Notes: a model not told the origin generated them from the sequence alone. A stretch of 64,000 nt of DNA from Burkholderia sp. D-99 (GCF_011605345.1 NZ_JAAOXM010000003.1:1-64000), one strand, 5' to 3'. Numbered from the stretch's first letter, positions 31,701-41,472 are shown. Program-made: numbers and translations.

Positions 31701-32931
31701 TGCGCAGGCGCGCCGGCAGCGGCAGCCCGCGAATGAACTCGCTGAGGATGCCGAGGTCGACGCGGTCGCCGACGATGCTCAACAGCTGCCCCTGGCTGGC
31801 GGTCGGTACACGGTAGCGGGCCGTCAGCGTCGACAGCGCGAGCGAGCGGGCGAGCGGTGTGCCGTCGGGTAGCGGCGGCTGGCCGAGCTCCGCGTTGAAG
31901 CGCGTCAGGTGCAGCGTGTAGTCGTGGCCGGCATCGAGCTGCATGTCCCAGCCGAAGCCGACCGTCGGCACGTCGAGCCGCGGCTGCGTCGGGCGCACGC
32001 GCAGCGCGACGTCCGCGCCCTGCAGGTCACCGCCCGCCGAATGCAGGTGGCCGTCGCTGAAGGTTGCCCAGATCGCGTTGTCGATCCGTCCCGCGTGGAT
32101 CGTGAGCGGCATGTCGAGGTAGCGCCCCAGCGTCTGCAGGTCGACCGGGCCCGTCGACAGGTATGCGTCGCCCGTCCAGTTCGACGGCTTGCCGACCGGT
32201 GCGAGCGGCTTGTGCGTGAAGCGCGCGCGGAAATCGAGCGGGCCGAGCAGCAGCGTGCCGTTCGCGGGCGCCTGCAGAGCGGCCTTGTGCACGCGGCCGT
32301 CGTTGAGCACCGCGAGCCGGATGCCCGACAGCACGAGCTCCGGTGCGTCGTGCTGCGCGTCGTGCTGCGCGTCGCGCCAGCGCAGCGTGCCGCCGCGCAG
32401 CACGATCGCTTCCTGCTTCAGCAGCCACGTGCCGAACGTATCGTTGCCGCCGTGGGTGGTTGCCACGCCGACGCCCGCGATGCTCAGCGAGCCGTCGGCC
32501 GCGCGCGCGACGACGAGGTCGGGCTGGTCGACGACCAGGCTCGACAGCGCGGGCGACAGCCGCAGCAGCGACATCCACGACAGCGCGGCGGTCGCATGCG
32601 GCACCGACAGCGCGACCTTGCCGTCGCGGCCGCGGATCGTCAGGTTCGTGAGTTCGACGCCCGGCTGCATGCCGGACCAGTTCGGGGAAAGCTTGCCGAT
32701 CGAAAGCTGCGCGTGGAGCTTGTCGGACACCGCGCGCTCGATGCGCGGGCGGAATTCGTCGATGCGGGGCAGCAGTACGTAGCGCAGCCCGAGGAACGCG
32801 CCGGACGCGACAAAGTAGGTGCCGATCCCGACTGCCAGCGTCACCCTGAACACGCGACGCAGGACCGGATGATCGTGCTTCGGAGGTCCCGCTTCGGGCG
32901 CAGCTACGGCGGATTCCTGACGGTCGGACAT
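28714..32931 (-). CDS. yhdP: YhdP family AsmA-like envelope protein
   Basis: This very large (1405 residues) protein has one N-terminal membrane helix (about 28-50) followed by a long periplasmic beta-rich region with an AsmA-like C-terminus. In E. coli the family members YhdP, TamB and YdbH are implicated in phospholipid transport to the outer membrane. Seen here are the N-terminal basic anchor, ELTNLTIRGRDGKVALSVPH, and the C-terminal GAAAIGAAIINPLLGVGVLA followed by LSRAFALDYTITGSWAHPHI, a typical YhdP ending. It is divergent from glnE, with about 230 bases between starts. The role in this organism is inferred from homology. Confidence 0.92.
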   Translation of the reverse strand: MSDRQESAVAAPEAGPPKHDHPVLRRVFRVTLAVGIGTYFVASGAFLGLRYVLLPRIDEFRPRIERAVSDKLHAQLSIGKLSPNWSGMQPGVELTNLTIRGRDGKVALSVPHATAALSWMSLLRLSPALSSLVVDQPDLVVARAADGSLSIAGVGVATTHGGNDTFGTWLLKQEAIVLRGGTLRWRDAQHDAQHDAPELVLSGIRLAVLNDGRVHKAALQAPANGTLLLGPLDFRARFTHKPLAPVGKPSNWTGDAYLSTGPVDLQTLGRYLDMPLTIHAGRIDNAIWATFSDGHLHSAGGDLQGADVALRVRPTQPRLDVPTVGFGWDMQLDAGHDYTLHLTRFNAELGQPPLPDGTPLARSLALSTLTARYRVPTASQGQLLSIVGDRVDLGILSEFIRGLPLPARLRNELIRIDPRGMVSNYHIEVERAKPARAELADEERRTGAAPIVRYRFLADLQGISFAAQEPPPGLSPRGHPRAGWPGVENLWGRVDASETGGSAHFDTVNAAVTVPGEFDEPRLTFDRLRGNVKWAITPAPGDKHARVDVTLPDLLVSNPDAEIAVSGSYTNPGHGRGTLDLRADFARASVARIPRYLPTGMSEHLRDYLGHALQDGQVTKGASIVAHGPLEKFPFEHEPDAGVFHIVAPFTGGRFEPTPYPPRKLANGTPSVWPALDGIDGVFELTQNKLRFDIDRAHYKRVALTKVAGRIDDLGNPTHSPLIIDGHAQGPLADLIDYADNSSLGTMSGHIGQRIDAQGPASLALKITIPQHVAHPHTHIEGALAFGGNTLTTSGVPPLSALRGSVRFTEAGASLHDLSGRFLGGPVRANGNFQSHGPYTVNVDGRLALDAARGLNLHGPAAALLEHVVGDAPYKVDVRGAPGRLPDISAHSDLTGVALHFPAPFAKAAGTPMPFSFTLQPAPQADGKRLEHADLTLGPVSATYLLDATRGQPLRAVRGAIGVHRMPDMPQDGVSAAVDVNELDADAWLALAHTLKPDTPRAQEPQAAPRVDVASFAPKRFAFHFGTLKLLKRNWENVIVGASHVDELWQANIASNQVSGYLSWAPGGGHNGAGVLNARLAKLVIPDSAQHDLVGRAMNLPTPTDRPMPSIDLIVDQVVARNHDIGRLVVNARNIDEAGTPVWQLDKLELSNPAAKLTATGNWRTSRRALARGTDENDAPRRTVFDFKLDIDNAGALLDRVGLPRTLADGHGTVTGKVGWRGGPTALDFPSLGGQIALDLEHGQILKVDPGAAKLLGVLSLQSLARFLTLNFRDVIGKGLPFDKITGTGQISNGIARTDDFSMMTGPANVTVRGAVDLGTETQDLHAHVAPKISAGAAAIGAAIINPLLGVGVLAANYALSETLSRAFALDYTITGSWAHPHIERVRGDQGKMNHGPADAANPNH

Positions 32932-33161
32932 GCGGCGGACGGGCGGCGATATGGTAGTTTTGCAGACTGACGTTGAAATGTATCACACGGGTTCGTGCCG
33001 GCGGCCGTTGCGGCAGCGCGGCACGGGCTTTCCGGCGCGCGGTTTCGCGACGGACGCACGTGCGTCCCGCGATGCCGCGCCGAGTTCATGAGGCCGGTCG
33101 GCAGCGGGGCGCGCACGCGCCGGCCCGCGCCGGCCGGCCTTTCCGCCAGGCCCGCTTCTCG

Positions 33162-35963
33162 ATGACCGACGCTTCCGCCCTGATCTGCACGTCCTATTCC
33201 CGTTACCTGGCCCGAGCGGCCGCCGCGCGACCCGCGCTCGCCGACCAGGTGGCCGCGTGGGCTGCCGCGCCGCTCGGTCGCGCGCAGCTCGACGCGCGCC
33301 TCACTGAACTGCTCGCGACGCCGGCCGGCACGGCCGCGCCGACCGAGGAGCAACTGAAGCGCGCGCTGCGGCAATTGCGGGCCGAGGCGTTCGGCGCGGT
33401 CGCGGAGCGCGACCTGCGCGGGCTGGCCGACGTCGCCGAGGTGACAGGCGCGATGACCGATCTTGCCGAAGTGGCCGTGCAGCGCTCGCTCGCGCTGCTG
33501 TCGGCCGAGCTCGAGGCACTGTACGGCGAGCCGCGCGGTGCCGACGGCCAGCGCGTCGTGCTCGGCGTGGTCGGGATGGGCAAGCTCGGCGGCCGCGAGT
33601 TGAACGTGTCGTCGGACATCGACCTGATCTTCGTCTACGAGGACGACGGCGAGACGACCGGCGGCACGCGCGCGCCGCTGTCCACGCAGGAATACTTCAC
33701 GCGGCTCGGCCGGCGCCTGATCGGCGTGCTGTCCGAGGTCACGGCCGACGGCTACGTGTTTCGCGTCGACATGCGGCTGCGCCCGAACGGCGATTCGGGG
33801 CCGCTCGTCTGCAGCCTCGGGATGCTCGAGGAGTATTTCTACGTGCAGGGGCGCGAGTGGGAGCGCTATGCGTGGATCAAGGGGCGGCTCGTGTCGGAAG
33901 GCGACAGCGATGCGGCGCGACGGCTGGAGTCGCAGCTCGAGTCGATCGTCAAGCCGTTCGTGTATCGCCGCTATCTCGACTTCGGCGTGATCGGTGCGAT
34001 CCGCTCGCTGCACCAGCAGATCCGGCAGGAAGCCGCGCGCCGCGCGTCGATGCGCCCCGACAAGGCCGACGACATCAAGCTCGGGCGCGGCGGGATTCGC
34101 GAGATCGAGTTCAGCGCGCAGGTATTCCAGCTGATCCGCGGCGGCCAGGATGCGGAATTCCGCGTGCGGCCGACGCTCGCGGTGCTGCGCCATGCGCAGG
34201 CGCGCGGGCTGATCGGCGAGGACGTGCGTGCACGCCTGTCCGATGCTTACAACTTCCTGCGCACGCTCGAGCACCGGCTGCAGTACCGCAACGACGCGCA
34301 GACGCACGCGATGCCGGTCGAACCGGATGAACGCGCGGCGCTGGCTGCGTCGCTCGGTTTTGCCGACTATGCGGTGCTGATGACGGTGCTGGACGGCCAC
34401 CGGACCTTCGTCGAGGCGCAGTTCCACCAGATTTTCGCCGACAAGGTGAGCGGTGCCCCGTGTGCGGCCGGCGACGACACGGCAGCCGCGTGGATCTGGA
34501 GCGGCGCGCTGGCCGACGACGGCGAGGACGACGCGCTGGTCGCGCGTCTCGACGGCCTGGGCTTTGCCGATCCGGCCACCGTGCTCGCGCGGCTGCGCGC
34601 GATCTGGCAATCGTCGCGCTACACGGGGCTGCCGGAAAAGAGCCGGCAGCGCTTCGACAGCGTCGCGCAGCGGGCGCTCGACGCCGCGCCGAAGATCGAT
34701 GCCGCGCGCCGCGACGACACGATCGTGCGCCTGTTCGACCTGCTCGAGACGGTCAGCCGGCGCGGCGTCTATCTCGCGCTGCTGACCGAATATCCGGCCG
34801 CGCTCGACCGCGTGCTGTCGGTGCTCGGCGCGACGCGCTGGGGCGGCGGCTACCTGATCCGTCACCCGCAGCTGCTCGACGAACTGCTCGACGACGAGGC
34901 GATCGCGAGCCCGTTCGACTGGCCCGCGTTCAAGGACGCGCTGCGCGCGCGCCTCGCGGCGGCCGACGGCCCCGAGCAGCAGATGGACCTGCTGCGCCAT
35001 GCACAGCACGCGGAGGTGTTCCGGATCCTGCTGATCGACCTCGCCGGGCAACTGTCGGTCGAGCATGTGAGCGACCGGCTGTCCGAGCTGGCCGACGCGG
35101 TGCTCGACGTGACGATCGAGGTCGTCTGGTCGCAGCTTGCGAAGCGCCATCGCGACGTGCCGAAGTTCGCGGTGATCGCATACGGCAAGCTGGGCGGCAA
35201 GGAGCTCGGCTACGCGTCGGATCTCGACCTGATCTTCCTGTACGACGACCCCGACGAGCGCTCGGCGGACGTCTACACGACCTTCACGCGGCGGCTCATC
35301 ACGTGGCTCACCACGGCGACCGGTGCCGGCGCGCTGTTCGACATCGATCTGCGACTGCGGCCGAACGGCGAGGCCGGGCTGCTCGTCACCGATCTCGATG
35401 CGTTCCGTCGCTACCAGCTGCGTGAGGGCGATGCCGCGAACACGGCGTGGGTGTGGGAGCACCAGGCGCTGACGCGTGCCCGCTACAGCGCGGGTGATGC
35501 GCAGATCGGCGAGGATTTCGAGGCGATCCGCCAGCAGGTGCTGACGACGCCGCGCGACGGCGGCGTGCTCGCGAAGGAGATCGTCGACATGCGTGGCAAG
35601 GTGTTTGCCGGCCATCCGAACCAGACCGAGCTGTTCGACCTGAAGCACGATCGCGGCGGGATGGTCGACATCGAGTTCATCGTCCAGTACTGGGTGCTGC
35701 TGCACGCGTCGAGCGACGCCGAGCTGATCCGCAACACGGGCAACATCGCGCTGCTGCGCGAGGTCGCGCGCTTCGGGCTAATGGGCGAGGACGAGGCCGA
35801 GCGCGTCGGCGCGGCATACCGGAAGTACCGGAAGCTGCAGCACAAGCTGCGGCTCGACGGGATGGAGAAGGCGCGGGTCGATCCGGCCGTGGTGGCCGAC
35901 GAGCGGGCAGCCGTGACGGCGCTGTGGACGCGCGTGTTCGGGGCGGTTGAAGCGGACGTTTGA
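33162..35963 (+). CDS. glnE: Bifunctional glutamine synthetase adenylyltransferase/deadenylase
   Basis: GlnE adenylylates and deadenylylates glutamine synthetase in response to PII and glutamine. The 933-residue protein has two nucleotidyltransferase domains. The N-terminal removase domain carries GKLGGRELNVSSDIDLIFVY at about 130-150, and the C-terminal transferase domain carries YGKLGGKELGYASDLDLIFL at about 663-683. Conserved RLRPNGDSGPL and RLRPNGEAGLL follow each. I chose the ATG at 33162 (MTDASALICTSYSRYLARAA) because the upstream open frame is low-complexity Arg/Ala sequence. It stands alone, divergent from yhdP. Confidence 0.95.
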   Translation: MTDASALICTSYSRYLARAAAARPALADQVAAWAAAPLGRAQLDARLTELLATPAGTAAPTEEQLKRALRQLRAEAFGAVAERDLRGLADVAEVTGAMTDLAEVAVQRSLALLSAELEALYGEPRGADGQRVVLGVVGMGKLGGRELNVSSDIDLIFVYEDDGETTGGTRAPLSTQEYFTRLGRRLIGVLSEVTADGYVFRVDMRLRPNGDSGPLVCSLGMLEEYFYVQGREWERYAWIKGRLVSEGDSDAARRLESQLESIVKPFVYRRYLDFGVIGAIRSLHQQIRQEAARRASMRPDKADDIKLGRGGIREIEFSAQVFQLIRGGQDAEFRVRPTLAVLRHAQARGLIGEDVRARLSDAYNFLRTLEHRLQYRNDAQTHAMPVEPDERAALAASLGFADYAVLMTVLDGHRTFVEAQFHQIFADKVSGAPCAAGDDTAAAWIWSGALADDGEDDALVARLDGLGFADPATVLARLRAIWQSSRYTGLPEKSRQRFDSVAQRALDAAPKIDAARRDDTIVRLFDLLETVSRRGVYLALLTEYPAALDRVLSVLGATRWGGGYLIRHPQLLDELLDDEAIASPFDWPAFKDALRARLAAADGPEQQMDLLRHAQHAEVFRILLIDLAGQLSVEHVSDRLSELADAVLDVTIEVVWSQLAKRHRDVPKFAVIAYGKLGGKELGYASDLDLIFLYDDPDERSADVYTTFTRRLITWLTTATGAGALFDIDLRLRPNGEAGLLVTDLDAFRRYQLREGDAANTAWVWEHQALTRARYSAGDAQIGEDFEAIRQQVLTTPRDGGVLAKEIVDMRGKVFAGHPNQTELFDLKHDRGGMVDIEFIVQYWVLLHASSDAELIRNTGNIALLREVARFGLMGEDEAERVGAAYRKYRKLQHKLRLDGMEKARVDPAVVADERAAVTALWTRVFGAVEADV

Positions 35964-36022
35964 ATCTGTCGTTTGAATCCGCTGTTCGGATCCGGCGTTC
36001 GAATCGGACATCCGATTCGACG
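35958..36022 (+). repeat. Five imperfect 13-bp tandem repeats overlapping the glnE stop
   Basis: Consecutive 13-base units read GTTTGAATCTGTC, GTTTGAATCCGCT, GTTCGGATCCGGC, GTTCGAATCGGAC and ATCCGATTCGACG. The first unit contains the glnE stop codon. Units four and five also form an inverted repeat, GAATCGGA and TCCGATTC, separated by CA. Confidence 0.7.
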
Positions 36023-36060
36023 GGGCAGGGCCGGCGGGCGCAAGCGACCGCTTCCTGCGA

Positions 36061-36090
36061 AAAAAGACCGGCGCACGCGCCGGTCTTTTT
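36061..36090. terminator. Bidirectional terminator between glnE and recN
   Basis: Stem AAAAAGACCGGCG / CGCCGGTCTTTTT with a CACG loop lies between two convergent genes and can stop both transcripts. Confidence 0.9.
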
Positions 36091-36121
36091 GCATTCGATA
36101 AACGGGTAACGGGCAGCCGCG

Positions 36122-37771
36122 TCAGGCCGCCAGCATTTCCTTCGCGTGCTTGCGCGTCGTGGCCGTGATCTCGAGCCCGCCGAGCATGCGCGCGACTTCC
36201 TCGATCCGGTTGGCGCGGTCGAGCGCGACGACCGTCGACACCGTGCCGCCGCGCTCGTCGGCGCCCTTCGCAACCTGGAAGTGGTGGTCGCCACGCGCGG
36301 CAACCTGCGGCAGGTGCGTCACGCACAGCACCTGGCGATCGCGCCCGAGCTGGTGCAGCAGGCGGCCGACCACTTCGGCGACGCCGCCGCCGATCCCCGT
36401 ATCGACTTCGTCGAAGATCAGCGTTGGCGTCGGGCTGGCCGCGCTGGCGATCACCGCGAGCGCGAGGCTGATTCGCGCGAGCTCGCCGCCCGACGCAACC
36501 TTCGCGAGCGGCCGCAACGGCACGCCGGTGTGCCCGGCGACCCGGAATTCGACCTGCTCGAGCCCGTGCGGGCCGCCGTCGGCGAGCGGGACGAGCGCGA
36601 CTTCGAAGCTTCCGCCCGCCATCGACAGTTCCTGCATGCCGGTCGTGACGGCCGTGCCGAGCGCCTTGGCGGCCTGCGTGCGCGCCTTGGACAGATGCCT
36701 GGCGTCGGCGAGATAGGTTTCCCGCGCCTTGGCCTGCGTCGCCTCGAGCGCGCCGAGATCGGCGGCCGCATCGAGCTCGGCGAGCTGCGCGCGGCGTGCC
36801 GCGTGTTCTTCGTGCAGCGTGTCGGGCGGCAAGCGGAACTTGCGGGCGGTCGAGTGCAGCGCATCGAGGCGCGTTTCGACCTGTGCGAGCCGTTCGGGGT
36901 CGAGATCGACGCGCTGCGCATAGTGCGACAGCGAGTAGACGGCTTCCTGCAGCTGGATCTCGGCCGGTTCGAGCGACGCGAGTGCGTCGCCGAGCGTGGT
37001 GTCGTAGTCGGCGAGGCTGCGCAGCTTCGACACGATCGCGCCGAGCTGCGCGAGCATCGCGTCATCGGCCTCGGACAACGCGTTGAGTGCGCCACGCACG
37101 CCTTCGATCAGGTTCGCCGAATGCGACAGGCGCTTGTGCTCGTTGCTGACTTCGTCCCATTCGCCGGGCTGCGGCGCGAGCTTGTCGAGCTCGGCGAGCT
37201 GCCAGGCGAGCTTTTCGCGTTCGAGCTGCAGCTCGCGCTCGTGCGCCTTCGCGGCCTCGATCGCCTGCGTCGCGTCGCGCCACACGCGCCACGCGCGCGC
37301 GACGTTCGCCGCATCGGCGACGAGCCCCGCGTGCGTGTCGAACAGCTCGCGCTGCGCGTCGGGCCGCATCAGCAGCTGGTGCGCGTGCTGGCCGTGGATG
37401 TCGACGAGCATTTCGCCGAGCTCACGCAGCTGCGCGAGTGTCGCGCTGGTGCCGTTGATGAACGCGCGCGACCGGCCGTTCGCATCGATCACGCGGCGCA
37501 GCATCACGGTGTCCTCGGTGTCGAACGCGTGTTCGTCGAGCCAGCGCGCGACACGGTCGTGCGGCGTGAATTCGGCGGTGATGTCGGCGCGGCCGCAGCC
37601 GGTGCGCACGACGCTCGCGTCGGAACGTTCGCCGAGGGCGAGGGCGAGGGCGTCGATCAGGATCGATTTCCCGGCGCCGGTTTCACCGGAAAAGACGGAA
37701 AAGCCGCTGTCGAATTCGAGATCGAGCGCGGCGACGATGACGAAGTCGCGGATCGAGAGGTGGCGGAGCAT
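36122..37771 (-). CDS. recN: DNA repair protein RecN
   Basis: RecN is an SMC-like ATPase that helps hold and repair double-strand breaks. The 549 residues have Walker A GETGAGKS at 29-36, a long coiled coil in the centre, the ABC signature region KVASGGELARISLAL, and Walker B TLIFDEVDTGIGG. The Q-loop/H-loop region VLCVTHLPQVAARGDHHF follows. The start MLRHLSIRDFVIVAALDLEF is the family N-terminus. nadK ends 19 bases upstream on the same strand, so they are probably co-transcribed, a frequent arrangement. Confidence 0.96.
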   Translation of the reverse strand: MLRHLSIRDFVIVAALDLEFDSGFSVFSGETGAGKSILIDALALALGERSDASVVRTGCGRADITAEFTPHDRVARWLDEHAFDTEDTVMLRRVIDANGRSRAFINGTSATLAQLRELGEMLVDIHGQHAHQLLMRPDAQRELFDTHAGLVADAANVARAWRVWRDATQAIEAAKAHERELQLEREKLAWQLAELDKLAPQPGEWDEVSNEHKRLSHSANLIEGVRGALNALSEADDAMLAQLGAIVSKLRSLADYDTTLGDALASLEPAEIQLQEAVYSLSHYAQRVDLDPERLAQVETRLDALHSTARKFRLPPDTLHEEHAARRAQLAELDAAADLGALEATQAKARETYLADARHLSKARTQAAKALGTAVTTGMQELSMAGGSFEVALVPLADGGPHGLEQVEFRVAGHTGVPLRPLAKVASGGELARISLALAVIASAASPTPTLIFDEVDTGIGGGVAEVVGRLLHQLGRDRQVLCVTHLPQVAARGDHHFQVAKGADERGGTVSTVVALDRANRIEEVARMLGGLEITATTRKHAKEMLAA

Positions 37772-37790
37772 GGTGTCGGGCGGAGTGGCG

Positions 37791-38693
37791 TCAGGACGCC
37801 TTGTCGTCTTCGTTCGAGGCGTGTTCGTTCCAGTGCAGCTTCTTGCGCAGCGTCGAGAAATAGCTGTAGCCGACCGGGTGCAGGAACGGCACCGTGTGCT
37901 TCGAGCGGCGCACCTCGATCGTGTCGTTCAGCTCGAGAGCGGTGAACGACTGCATGTCGAAATTCACGTTGACGTCGCGCCCGCCGACGATCTGGATCGC
38001 GATTTTCGAATCGTCGGGCAGCACGATCGGCCGGTTCGACAGCGCGTGCGGCGCGATCGGCACGAGCACGATACCCTGCAGCTGCGGATGGAGGATCGGG
38101 CCGGCCGACGACAGCGCGTAGGCGGTCGAGCCGGTCGGCGTGGCGACGATCAGGCCGTCCGAACGCTGGTTGTACATGTACCGGCCGTCGACCGATGCGC
38201 GCAGCTCGACCATCCCGGAGAAGCCGCTGCGGTTCACGACGACGTCGTTGAACGCGAGCGCGTGGTAGATCGGTTCGCCGTCGCGCATGATCCGGGCCTC
38301 GAGCAGCGAGCGCTCCTCGCGCTCGAACTTGCCCGACAGGATCACCGGGACGAGCGCCTGCATGTCGGCCGCCGCGATATCGGTGATGAAGCCGAGCCGC
38401 CCGTGGTTGATCCCGATCAGCGGTGTCTTGTACGGCGCGAGCTGACGGCCGATGCCGAGCATCGTCCCGTCGCCGCCCAGCACGACCGCCACGTCGGCGC
38501 GTGCCCCGATTTCGGCCGGTGTCAGCGCCGGGTAGCCGGTGATGCCGATCTCGCGCGCGGTCTCGCCTTCGAAGACGACCTCGAAGCCCCGCTTGGCGAT
38601 GCAGGCGGCCAGCGTGGCGAGCGGCTCGACGATGTTGGGCGTGTTGCTCCGGCCGACGAGCGCGACAGTGTTGAACTGATTACCGGTTTTCAT
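37791..38693 (-). CDS. nadK: NAD kinase
   Basis: NAD kinase phosphorylates NAD to NADP. The 300 residues from [20 protein letters not shown] carry the GGDGT motif at 73-77, [12 protein letters not shown], the NE/D-type motif [11 protein letters not shown], and [20 protein letters not shown]. The frame is open about 50 codons further upstream, but that part is unlike the family. It is divergent from hrcA, with 131 bases between starts, and lies upstream of recN. Confidence 0.96.
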   Translation of the reverse strand: MKTGNQFNTVALVGRSNTPNIVEPLATLAACIAKRGFEVVFEGETAREIGITGYPALTPAEIGARADVAVVLGGDGTMLGIGRQLAPYKTPLIGINHGRLGFITDIAAADMQALVPVILSGKFEREERSLLEARIMRDGEPIYHALAFNDVVVNRSGFSGMVELRASVDGRYMYNQRSDGLIVATPTGSTAYALSSAGPILHPQLQGIVLVPIAPHALSNRPIVLPDDSKIAIQIVGGRDVNVNFDMQSFTALELNDTIEVRRSKHTVPFLHPVGYSYFSTLRKKLHWNEHASNEDDKAS

Positions 38694-38824
38694 GCCGGCA
38701 TTACACCATAGCTCGTTGACGAAAAGAACCGGCTGTGCGCTGGCGGGGCCGGATCGGGCCGGCCCGCGCATCGGTGGCCGACGCCACTCGCCGCGGTCGC
38801 GCGGTTGCGCTAAAATTTTCCACC

Positions 38825-39847
38825 ATGCTAGATCCTCGCGCACGAACCCTCCTGAAAACCCTGATCGAACGGTATATCGCCGACGGTCAGCCAGTCGGAT
38901 CGCGCACGTTGTCCCGTTACTCCGGGCTCGAGCTGAGCCCGGCGACGATCCGCAACGTGATGTCCGACCTGGAGGAGCTCGGCCTCGTGTCGAGCCCGCA
39001 CACGTCGGCCGGCCGCGTGCCGACGCCGCGCGGCTACCGGCTGTTCGTCGACACGATGCTGACGGTCGAGACGCCGATCGACGCCGAGGCCGTCGCGCGG
39101 CAGGTGCAGAACACGCTGCAGGCCGGCGAGCCGCAGCAGCGGGTCGTGGCGGCCGCGGCGAGCGTGCTGTCGAACCTGTCGCAGTTCGCGGGCGTCGTGC
39201 TGACGCCGCGCCGCAGCCACGTGTTCAAGCAGATCGAGTTCATGCGCCTGTCGGACAAGCGCATCCTGCTGATCATCGTCACGCCCGAGGGCGACGTGCA
39301 GAACCGGATGCTCGCGACGCCGCGCGATTACTCGCCGTCGCAACTGACCGAGGCGTCCAACTACATCAACGCGCATTTCGCCGGCCTGTCGTTCGACGAG
39401 GTGCGCCGCCGCCTGCGCGACGAGATCGACCAGTTGCGCGGCGACATGACCGCGCTGATGCATCTGGCGGTGACGGCCAGCACCGAGGTGCCCGACACCG
39501 AGGACACCGTGCTGATTTCCGGCGAGCGCAACCTGCTCGAGGTGGCGGATCTCTCGTCCGACATGGCCCGGCTGCGCAAGCTGTTCGACGTATTCGACCA
39601 AAAGACGGGCCTCCTGCAACTGCTCGACGTGTCGAGCCACGCCCAGGGCGTGCAGATCTTCATCGGCGGAGAATCGACGCTCGTGCCGATCGAGGAAATG
39701 AGCGTGGTTACCGCGCCTTACGAGGTGAACGGGCAGATTGTCGGCACGCTCGGCGTGATCGGCCCGACCCGCATGGCGTACAACCGCGTGATACCGATTG
39801 TCGACATCACCGCGCGCCTGCTGTCGCTCACGCTGAGCCAGCAGTAG
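38825..39847 (+). CDS. hrcA: Heat-inducible transcription repressor HrcA
   Basis: HrcA represses class I heat-shock genes by binding CIRCE inverted repeats with help from GroEL. The 340 residues begin [20 protein letters not shown], with the N-terminal winged helix including [20 protein letters not shown] and [20 protein letters not shown]. The ligand-binding-like C-terminal domain ends [20 protein letters not shown]. The upstream open frame is not family-like. hemH follows on the same strand after 147 bases. I saw no CIRCE repeat in front of the chaperone genes here, so its targets are probably elsewhere (for example groE). Confidence 0.95.
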   Translation: MLDPRARTLLKTLIERYIADGQPVGSRTLSRYSGLELSPATIRNVMSDLEELGLVSSPHTSAGRVPTPRGYRLFVDTMLTVETPIDAEAVARQVQNTLQAGEPQQRVVAAAASVLSNLSQFAGVVLTPRRSHVFKQIEFMRLSDKRILLIIVTPEGDVQNRMLATPRDYSPSQLTEASNYINAHFAGLSFDEVRRRLRDEIDQLRGDMTALMHLAVTASTEVPDTEDTVLISGERNLLEVADLSSDMARLRKLFDVFDQKTGLLQLLDVSSHAQGVQIFIGGESTLVPIEEMSVVTAPYEVNGQIVGTLGVIGPTRMAYNRVIPIVDITARLLSLTLSQQ

Positions 39848-39994
39848 CCCGCAATCGCCAGCCCGATCCCGCCCCGTCATCGTGCCGCGGCACCGCGTGA
39901 GCCGACAGTCGGCCGAACGGCTAGCCGACCGGCGCGAGGCGGCCCGCTATAATTGAGAGCCGTCCGGTCCCGTGCCCCGAGCACGTTCTTGCCC

Positions 39995-41059
39995 ATGCGT
40001 TTCGATCTTGAGCCGCCTTCGGCCACCGCGGCCGCCCATCGCATCGGCGTGCTGCTGATCAATCTCGGCACGCCCGACGCGCCCACGCCGCGCGCCGTGC
40101 GGCGCTATTTGGCCGAATTCCTGTCGGATCCGCGGGTCGTCGAGATTCCACAGGCCGTCTGGCAGGTGCTGCTGCGCACGCTGATCCTGCCGCTGCGCGG
40201 CCGTGCGTCCGCGAAGAAATATGCGGCCGTCTGGATGCCCGAGGGCTCGCCGCTGCGCGTGCACACCGAGCGCCAGACCGACAGCGTGCGGTACCTGCTC
40301 GCGTCGAACGGTTATCAGGTGCAGGTCGACTATGCGATGCGCTACGGCAGTCCGAACATTGCGCACGCGCTCGCGCAGTTCAAGCGCGCCGGCGTCGAGC
40401 GCGTGCTGCTGATGCCGATGTATCCGCAATACTCGGCGTCGACCACGGCCACCGCATTCGACGCTGCATTCGACGCGCTCGCGCGCATGCGCAACCAGCC
40501 GGAAGTGCGCACGGTGCGGCACTACGCCGACCATCCGGCCTATATCCACGCGCTGGCCGAGCAGGTGCGCCAGTATTGGGCGCAGCACGGCCGGCCGGAC
40601 TTCGCGGCCGGCGACAAGCTGGTGCTGAGCTTTCACGGCGTGCCGAAGCGCACGCTCGACCTCGGCGATCCCTATCACGACCAGTGCCAGCAGACGGGCG
40701 CGCTGCTGATGGCCGCGCTCGGGCTGTCGACGACCGAGTGTCGCGTCACGTTCCAGTCGCGTTTCGGCAAGGCCGAATGGCTGCAGCCTTATACCGCGCC
40801 GACGCTGCGCGAGTTCGGCGAGGCCGGCGTGCGGCGGGCCGACGTGTTCTGTCCCGGTTTCACGGCCGACTGCCTGGAGACGATCGAGGAGATCGGCATG
40901 GAAGTGCGCGACGAGTTCCTCGCCGGTGGCGGCAAGGCATTCCACCGCATTCCGTGCCTGAACGGCGCACCGGCGTGGATCGGCGCGCTCGGCGAGATCG
41001 TGGCCGAGAATCTGCAGGGCTGGCCGGTCAGGGCCGCGCAGCCCGAAACGGTGAGTTAA
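39995..41059 (+). CDS. hemH: Ferrochelatase
   Basis: HemH inserts ferrous iron into protoporphyrin IX, the last step of haem synthesis. The 354 residues have the family N-terminal [14 protein letters not shown], the active-site His in [20 protein letters not shown], and the C-terminal [20 protein letters not shown]. The ATG at 39995 ([10 protein letters not shown]) is preferred; an in-frame ATG 14 codons upstream is possible. hslR begins 5 bases after its stop, and hrcA precedes it. Confidence 0.95.
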   Translation: MRFDLEPPSATAAAHRIGVLLINLGTPDAPTPRAVRRYLAEFLSDPRVVEIPQAVWQVLLRTLILPLRGRASAKKYAAVWMPEGSPLRVHTERQTDSVRYLLASNGYQVQVDYAMRYGSPNIAHALAQFKRAGVERVLLMPMYPQYSASTTATAFDAAFDALARMRNQPEVRTVRHYADHPAYIHALAEQVRQYWAQHGRPDFAAGDKLVLSFHGVPKRTLDLGDPYHDQCQQTGALLMAALGLSTTECRVTFQSRFGKAEWLQPYTAPTLREFGEAGVRRADVFCPGFTADCLETIEEIGMEVRDEFLAGGGKAFHRIPCLNGAPAWIGALGEIVAENLQGWPVRAAQPETVS

Positions 41060-41064
41060 GTGCG

Positions 41065-41472
41065 ATGAATTACAAGATTTCGACCGAACCGGGCGCGAAG
41101 CTGCGCATCGACAAATGGCTGTGGGCGGCCCGGTTCTTCAAGACGCGCTCGCTCGCGACCGATGCGGTCGACAAAGGGCACGTGAAGATCGGCGGCGCGG
41201 CGGTCAAGCCGGCGAAGGAAGTGCGCGTTGGCGACGAGGTCGAGATTGCGATCGACGGCATCGTCTGGCACATTGCCGTGCTCGGCGTGTGCGACGTGCG
41301 CGGGCCAGCGAGCGTTGCGCAGACGCTTTACGAGGAAACGGAAGCGGGGCGGGCCGCACGGCTCGCCGAACTGGAGCGGCGCCGCACGTATCGCGAGCCG
41401 GCGGCCGAATTGCACGGCCGGCCGACGAAACGCGACCGGCGCATCATCGACAGATTTTCTGGTGGGAGCTGA
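41065..41472 (+). CDS. hslR: Ribosome-associated heat shock protein Hsp15 (S4 domain)
   Basis: Hsp15 binds 50S subunits carrying a stalled nascent chain and helps recycle them. The 135-residue protein starts MNYKISTEPGAKLRIDKWLW, with an S4 RNA-binding domain at about 14-75 (LRIDKWLWAARFFKTRSLAT, KIGGAAVKPAKEVRVGDEVE). The charged C-terminus ends RRIIDRFSGGS. It lies 5 bases after hemH and next to the hrcA-grpE-dnaK heat-shock block. A possible small minus-strand gene overlaps its last 29 bases. Confidence 0.93.
   Translation: MNYKISTEPGAKLRIDKWLWAARFFKTRSLATDAVDKGHVKIGGAAVKPAKEVRVGDEVEIAIDGIVWHIAVLGVCDVRGPASVAQTLYEETEAGRAARLAELERRRTYREPAAELHGRPTKRDRRIIDRFSGGS

Noticed and set aside
28948..31872. 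Open frame of over 970 codons antisense to yhdP
   Set aside because: Composition is Arg-, Asp- and Val-rich shadow coding typical of GC-rich DNA; no domain is recognisable and yhdP covers the region with clear homology.
33000..33161. Upstream extension of glnE to an earlier ATG
   Set aside because: The extra residues are low-complexity Arg/Ala sequence with no similarity to GlnE; ATG 33162 matches the family start.
32904..35705. Open frame of over 930 codons antisense to glnE
   Set aside because: It mirrors the glnE coding frame; low-complexity Arg/Leu/Val/His content and no family motifs.
38694..38824. CIRCE element upstream of hrcA
   Set aside because: No TTAGCACTC-N9-GAGTGCTAA-like repeat was seen in this gap or before grpE, dnaK or dnaJ.
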